Shown: positions 58,838 through 64,000 of the stretch, piece after piece
Numbering within the stretch: the stretch's first letter is position 1
Layout of the letters: each line of letters opens with the position of its first letter
NCBI GenBank assembly: GCA_002270565.1
Contig: NQMI01000021.1
Coordinates: 1-64,000 of the forward strand
DNA from: Stenocarpella maydis
Lineage: Eukaryota > Ascomycota > Sordariomycetes > Diaporthales > Diaporthaceae
DNA: 64,000 bases
Direction: 5' to 3'
Notes under the pieces: model-generated
Database searches by the model: none
Seen by the model: the letters and a program-made list of their open reading frames with translations, nothing else
What the model was told of the DNA's origin: nothing
Translations under genes and position numbers: made by a program

Positions 58838-59283
58838 TATCATAGACTAATATATATTAGCGGCTGACTACTACAGAAGATAACCCCGCAGGTCGGGAAG
58901 TGGCCCCTAAAAGAAGCGCCCCGCCTGATCTAATTAGTAATGCTACCTTATTAGGGTCAGGGTTAGGGACCCACTATGATTGATGAGATTATTGTTGATT
59001 CCATTGAGTAACACTTAATCAATAGAATTACTATTAACACTGTTGATGATGAATAAAGAGTTAGAATATATAAGGATATGGTTATTACTACATTAGGTAG
59101 CTTTTGTAGAATAGACTCTTTAGTCGTTAATCTAAGTATTTAATCCCAACGTTAAATAGCCTTATAGCTAGTGATTATTGTTAAGTCAATAATATTGCTT
59201 AATAACCGCCTAGCAATGTATTCCGAATATAAACCCTTGATCTTTCAGGATTAACGTACTCGGAAACCCCTTTGATCATTACA
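58838..59283 (+). repeat. 3' LTR of the gypsy chromovirus (446 bp)
   Basis: Its start is RIP-altered (TATCATAGACTAATATAT for TGTTATGGACCAATACAC) and its end is TTTGATCATTACA, followed by the target duplication TATAC. The telomere-like string TTAGGG-TCAGGG-TTAGGG is at 58951-58968. Confidence 0.85.
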
Positions 59284-59288
59284 TATAC

Positions 59289-60881
59289 TAGCTAAGGTTA
59301 ACCTTACCAGCCAGCACATCTTCACTACCCCTGCTAACAGCTTACCCCTATATACTTACTACCCCTTGTCACCATCTTTTTTACCCCTACTTTGCCCTAG
59401 CACACCCCTATTCTTTGCTATAATACCATATACTAACCATACAATCCGCATATCATGATGGCGAACCCCTATAATAAAGATAACACCCCTATGCTATCAG
59501 CATTAATAGCCATACTAACAGTCACTACTAATCTTAACTCTATCAACTTGTTGGATATAATTAAGGATATATTACTCAGGAAGGCTACTACTAAGATAAG
59601 CCTTAACCCTAGTTTATAGGGGGTAGACCTGGATCTAGATACTCTAAGTAACCCAAGACCACACATAATCCATCTTAATACCTATATATAAGCATACTAT
59701 CAAGTATATATAAGGCATACTAGCCAGGAAGTCTATATTAACTTTAAAGATAACTTTAGGGACTAAAAAGAGCAAACATTTAAAGCAATTCATTACAATA
59801 TCCTTACTGCCCTTAAAAAGATACTATAAAGTAAGAGAATATACTTATAGGTTAATAATAATATAAAGGCCTTTATAGAACTATTAAAGATAGATTCCCT
59901 ATCAACAGCCCCAGCATCTGCATAATACTGGTACTAATAGATAATATAATTAAAGAGATATTATAACTATATCCCCTTTAATAATAGTCTATTATTTGAG
60001 GAATGCTAACTAGCACTAAGCAGCAATAGAGAGATAGGCCCAAGTACCTACAAACCTATATTACAACCTACTACCCCAGCCATACCCAGATCTCAGTCCT
60101 TATCCCATTAGCCATAGGGCATGTATAACTATGAGACTTCTGATGGCTATGGATTAACACTTAAGTGGGAGGAATTCTGAGCTGCCTATGAGAAGCATGC
60201 TACAATCCCTCTGCAATAGCTATATGCTATACCACTAGAGAAGGGCATATCTGCTAATATGGCTAAGCACTATTCGGATGATGAGAAATTCACTAGAGCA
60301 ATGGATGAAGTACTTGATAATAAAATCCGTCTCTTTTATAACATCTATAAAAACAACTACCTATACCCAACTCACTTCCAGGCAGCATTACCCGCGATAT
60401 TAAAGGGTAAAGCCAAGGATTTTTATATATAGTTAATTATAGATAAGAATACCTTTGCTATAGCATATACTAAACTCAAGTAATGATTTGATATAGATGG
60501 CAGATAATAAGTATATTTAATAATATGGAATACCACTACTTTTGTATTAATATAGCAGAAGAATAAGGATAAAACCTTATTAGAAATAGTGGAAATCTTA
60601 ATTAAAAACATGAAGCAATACTCCTGAATACTTAGCTATAAAGAAGCACTAGGAGACAAACCACTATGTAATAACCTTATCCGTGCTATATGTGGTATAC
60701 CTGAGTTCTACTTTATTAAGCTAATGGCCCCAGCTACTGCTAATGAAATATGTAATATACTCTATTATTGTGCTATATTATTAGGGCCTTAACGCCCCTC
60801 CCGGTCATATACTATAGGGTAAAGTAATGATAATGGACAGGATGGTAATTATAATGAGGATAAAGAATAAGATAATGAGCA
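59289..60881 (+). mobile_element. Continuation of the split copia element: gag region
   Basis: Sequence matches, in reverse, the gag part of the left-hand copia (5.3-6.8 kb). The plus strand reads a copia gag with few stops: an N-terminal M-A-N-P-Y-N-K-D-N region near 59460 and a conserved Y-P-T-H-F-Q-A-A-L-P-A-I-L-K-G-K-A-K-D-F-Y around 60360-60430. It is truncated at 60881 where a reversed gypsy LTR begins, so zinc knuckle and pol are missing here. Confidence 0.8.
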
Positions 60882-61327
60882 TGTAATAATCAAAGGGGTT
60901 TCCGAGTACATTAATCCTGAAAGATCAAGGGTTTATATTCGGAATACATTATTAGGCGATTATTAAGCAATATTATTAACTTAACAATAATCACTAGCTG
61001 TAAGGCTATTCAACATTGGGATTAAATACTTAGATTAACGACTGAAGAGTCTATTCTATAAAAGCTACCCAATATAGTGATAACTATATTCTTATATATT
61101 CTAACTCTTTATTTATTATTAATAGTATTAATGGTGATTCTATTAATTGAATATTACTTAATGAAATCAATAATGATCTCATTGATTATAGTGGGTCCCT
61201 AACCCTAACCCTAATAAGGTAGCATTATTGATTAGATTAGGCGGGGCGCTCCTTTTAGGGGCCACTTCCTGACCTACGGGGTTGTCTTCTGCAGTAGTCA
61301 GCCGCTAATGTGTATTGGTCCATAACA
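60882..61327 (-). repeat. Gypsy LTR (446 bp), inverted copy with (CCCTAA)3
   Basis: Runs from TGTAATAATCAAAGG to CCATAACA and is the inverse of the LTRs at 48.6 and 58.8 kb. It contains CCCTAACCCTAACCCTAA at 61197-61214, exactly three telomere-type units, where the other copies have one or two mismatches. Confidence 0.85.
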
Positions 61328-62891
61328 CTATCTCCCTTCTTGCTTCTTTTATCCTTAAAGTGTTCTGTAAGTTATTTTTGCTTATCCACGTTCTTATTCA
61401 CTCCTTTCTAATTCATTATATTAGGTAGGGTTACTAAGTCTTATCCCGCAAAGTCCTTTTCTGTTACCAAGCATAAGGCTGCCCTTCTTTTTATTATTGC
61501 CTTAAAGGGTAGTATTATTCCCATGCCTTATTCTTATTATGAGGAGTATGACCTAGCTAAGGACTGCAAGGTTGTAAATTCAGAATCTATTTGCTGTTGG
61601 ACCTATGTTTACCTTAATCTATCTAACTGTAATATCTAAGGTCTCACTCCTAATTAGTTGAATAAGGTTACCTTGATATACTGTTGACTGGAGGAAGAGC
61701 TAGAGGCTATAGAGGAGGAGGCTTAACGGCTAAACGTAAGAATTTTGCGCCTTTATAAGTAGAAGCAGTTATAATATGAAAAGATAATGCGTGCGGTTTA
61801 TTAGGGCATTAATAATATAGAGGAGTTAGAGCGGGTGGAGAAGGAGGAGGCTGAAGTAGAGTAGAGGCAGATTGCTATATAGTCCGCTAAGGTTATCCAC
61901 TAAGGTTCTACTAAGGAGGCTAGTAGGATAGTAGCACAGGAGGCATAATTGCATTCTGAGGGTAAAGTAGGAGTTTTTAACTGGAGTTCCCTAATGGGTG
62001 ATAGTATTAATTGGTCTGAATTTGTGGGTACTAGTAGTAAGGGTGGTAAAGGAAATGTGCCTGTAGGTGGCTCGTTTTAGTGCCTGATTTTATTACTAGG
62101 AATGGAACTTATTTGATTATTGCTTAACTGGTCCTAGTTCCTAGCTATTCTTGGTTTACTAGTTGTGCTATATTATTCTGGTCTTGTTTTTCTGTGACTA
62201 GTATTCGCTGGGGTGTGGGGTGCGGATACTGGTATTTGTTTAGATGGGTTTTTGGATGTGACTAGTATTTGGGTTATTAGTTGGATAGGGCGACTGGTAT
62301 TGGTGTGTCTTTTGAGGGGTTGGCTGGTTGCTGGCTTTTGGGCTATCTCTCTTGTAATTAGTCTCTTATTAGTTGTTTTCCCTATTTCAGCTATAAAGTC
62401 TGGGGTTCATTGTGTGGTTTTATTGTAACGTTGGTTCGTTATAGTTTGTTGTATATAGGGTCTTTAGGCTGCATTCCTAGCTTCTGGGACTGTTCTGTAG
62501 TAGTTTGCATATAGTATCTTTTAAGTTTGTTATAATAGTAGGTTAAATTTTGGGCCAGTTCTTATGTATTCTTGCTAAAGTTATAGCCTTTCTACTTAAT
62601 AAGGTATTCCGTTATTTCTTAGTGCTGCCTTAAGTTTATAATGTTTTCTACTTTGTATTTTTTGTTATATTTGTTAAGTGTTTTAATCTATATTTTAAGT
62701 TTTACATTCTTGGGTGCTAGTTCTAAGAGTGAAATATAAGAGACTGGATGCTATTTTATTCCCTTAGGTGGTAAGAGTTTGTAGTTAATATCTAAAACTT
62801 TTCTTAAAATTTTAGAAGGGCTGATTTTCTTATGGTTAAGCTTTTCACTAGGTTGCTTAGTTTTAATGTTTTGGTAAAGGAGATAGACCTT
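60882..62891 (-). mobile_element. 3' end of a second gypsy chromovirus copy, reverse orientation
   Basis: 60882-61327 is the same 446 bp LTR inverted; it is followed by the same 3' internal sequence as 57270-58837, read on the minus strand, including the chromodomain (about 62640-62550) and the Glu/Ala/Arg-rich downstream stretch. The copy breaks inside the integrase C-terminus at 62891, where an LTR of the other family starts. With the plus-strand copy it forms a large inverted repeat (about 2 kb arms). Confidence 0.8.
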
Positions 62892-63461
62892 TCTGATGAA
62901 TTTGTGCTATAGAATAGCATTCAGTTCAGCGTGTGTGTGTTTCGGCAGGGTCGCAGTATGGTGCTCTGAGGCGAATTCGGACGATTGACAATGGTCTGGA
63001 CAACTTTGTATTGAATTAAGTTGGGCTTCTGTAAGCCCTCCTTATATACCCTCCGACGTCGTCTCACCCGCGGGCACGCTGCGGTAGGCTCTGGTGCAAA
63101 TTTGCAAATGCCGGAAAATTCGCCCTTCCAACACACCATCTTTGGTTCCAAGCAACCAGCCAACCATAGCCCTAGCAATACCCAAATTAAGTACATATAA
63201 ACTTCAGAAATCAAGCTATCCAATGCACTAAGTTATATACTTTTTGGGTAAGAAATAAGGGTAATGCAGAGGTCTGAATTAAGGTGCAAATGCAGGCCAA
63301 AATAATCGACTCACGGCCACCAAACTCATCTTGCGTCACGCACGCACTGGGCGTACTTAGCGAAAATCGCCTGACTCGCAAGTCTAGGGTAACTCTTGAA
63401 GATAGTTAGGTGTAGAATCCTTGACGAAGTGTAACCGCCTACTGAGCGGTTTCGTTTAACA
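62892..63461 (+). repeat. LTR copy 5 (570 bp) with an intact 100-codon antisense frame
   Basis: Complete family member (TCTGATG ... GTTTAACA). Only one standard AAGTCTAGGGTAACTC unit; the rest of the tandem array is diverged. The antisense frame is the longest of all copies (63223-62921). Left flank is gypsy and right flank is copia, with no clear 5 bp duplication, so this copy does not sit in one interrupted host element. Confidence 0.8.
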
Positions 63462-64000
63462 CCCCTTCTGTTAAAAATATAGGCCTAATAGGCCTATAGC
63501 ATTTAACCCTTACTCTTAAAATGGAACCGTGAGAGGGAAATTAAAGTAAGAAAAAGCCCCTTGAGAAAATCTATGCTACTAAAGAAAATAGTGGCTAGAA
63601 GGGGCCATATTAGCCCTCTCTAATCATTAACTTTTGCAGGTCTTAGTAGGCTAGAAATTTCCTGAAATTTGGTGCTGGAAGGGCTTTTATAAGCCAGTCT
63701 GCTACCATTTTACTAATCTCAAGGTATTTAAACTTCAAATGGGTCCATTTCTGAACTTCAGCCACGTAGGTTTAACTAGATCAAGATTTGTTAGTCTTAT
63801 GGGTAAAAGGGTCCTTGCAGTGGGGAGATACGCCCGTATTATCAAAAGTATGTTTAGCTGGATAGGCTATTCGTTCTATATAGAGCCTTAAAGTATGGAT
63901 TTCCTAGTAAGCTCTTTAGCCTATAATCAGGGCTCTAGCATTATAACGCTATGTGCTTCTTCGCTTTGCTTTCAGGAATGGGGCCTCTTCCTGGGGTAAA
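63462..64000 (-). mobile_element. 3' end of a further Ty1/copia element (RNase H region)
   Basis: The minus strand of about 63830-63620 reads as the end of a copia pol: H-L-K-F-K-Y-L-E-I-S-K-M-V-A-D-W-L-I-K-A-L-P-A-P-N-F, equivalent to the conserved D-x-L-T-K-x-L end of RNase H. 63466-63560 would then be the element's 3' tail. It runs off the right edge. It is less AT-rich than the other copia copies and seems a different lineage from the one at 1-7.4 kb. Confidence 0.65.

Larger units (their letters stand above)
48629..59283 (+). mobile_element. Complete Ty3/gypsy chromovirus inserted in copia, RIP-degraded, carrying a nested LTR element
   Basis: LTRs of exactly 446 bp at 48629-49074 and 58838-59283 enclose the element, and TATAC flanks both ends. 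On the plus strand, through many Gln-derived stops, one can read gag (about 49180-49930), a degraded zinc knuckle near 50045-50120, a protease region ending I-L-G-I-P-W-L-R-K-N-N-P (about 51670-51720), RT (52080-52425 and 55256-55520) with F-R-L-T-N-I-P-I-S-F-Q and a catalytic box reading Y-L-D-N where Y-L-D-D is expected, RNase H, integrase (about 56390-57350) and a chromodomain (I-T-E-Y-L-I-K-W-K-G-Y near 57545-57580). The chromodomain puts it in the chromovirus clade, which targets heterochromatin. No part is functional. About 2.8 kb of its length is the nested insertion. Confidence 0.85.

Noticed and set aside
61197..61214. Real telomere or subtelomere suggested by CCCTAA units
   Set aside because: The units lie at a fixed place inside an LTR that occurs three times, and there are only three of them. 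They are part of the transposon, not a chromosome end.

Overview
The window looks like nuclear DNA of a filamentous ascomycete (Pezizomycotina), most likely a Sordariomycete. Genes carry short introns (about 40-165 bp) with GTANGT-type donors, CTAAC/CTGAC branch sites and CAG/TAG acceptors. Codons are GC-rich. Several products are fungus-typical (Yth1, Trr1, a DUF1776 protein, an RPEL protein, DUF3445). The mobile elements show the signature of repeat-induced point mutation (RIP): very AT-rich, CpA depleted, and Gln codons CAA/CAG turned into TAA/TAG stops. Single N characters at 8546, 47784 and 52937 all lie in repeats and probably mark assembly joins.

Layout. 1-9.6 kb is an AT-rich island: a minus-strand Ty1/copia element (RNase H, RT, integrase, zinc knuckle, gag and LTR, in that order from left to right), a gypsy gag remnant, two copies of a roughly 0.55-0.6 kb LTR, and a near-perfect duplicate of the copia 5' end. 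9.6-47.6 kb is the gene-bearing part. It begins with an alpha/beta-hydrolase-like gene, a heme-dependent N-demethylase-like gene (DUF3445) and an NmrA-like reductase. A 475 bp MITE follows. Then comes a conserved block: a 79-aa Gly/Ser/Tyr/Asn-rich protein, thioredoxin reductase, Yth1, two tandem micro-genes, the DUF1776 protein, an amidase, a secretory FKBP, a 103-aa Ser/Thr-rich protein and an RPEL-repeat protein. Beyond 38.9 kb the genes thin out among DNA transposons: a complete RIP-killed pogo element with a 43 bp inverted repeat and TA duplication, a decayed prolyl-4-hydroxylase-like gene, a RIP-mutated Tc1/mariner derivative and a candidate small secreted protein.

47.8-64 kb is a nested transposon island. 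A copia element is split by a complete Ty3/gypsy chromovirus (446 bp LTRs, TATAC target duplication). That element is split in its reverse transcriptase by another LTR retrotransposon (ATAGC duplication). To the right lie the end of a second gypsy copy in reverse orientation, another LTR copy, and the end of another copia.

The housekeeping genes serve unrelated cell functions (redox, mRNA 3'-end formation, protein folding, actin binding). I see no convincing new multi-gene system. The best leads are the LTR family with its conserved antisense reading frame and its surprisingly light RIP damage, enzyme-like genes losing catalytic residues beside the transposons, and an over-represented intergenic palindrome.
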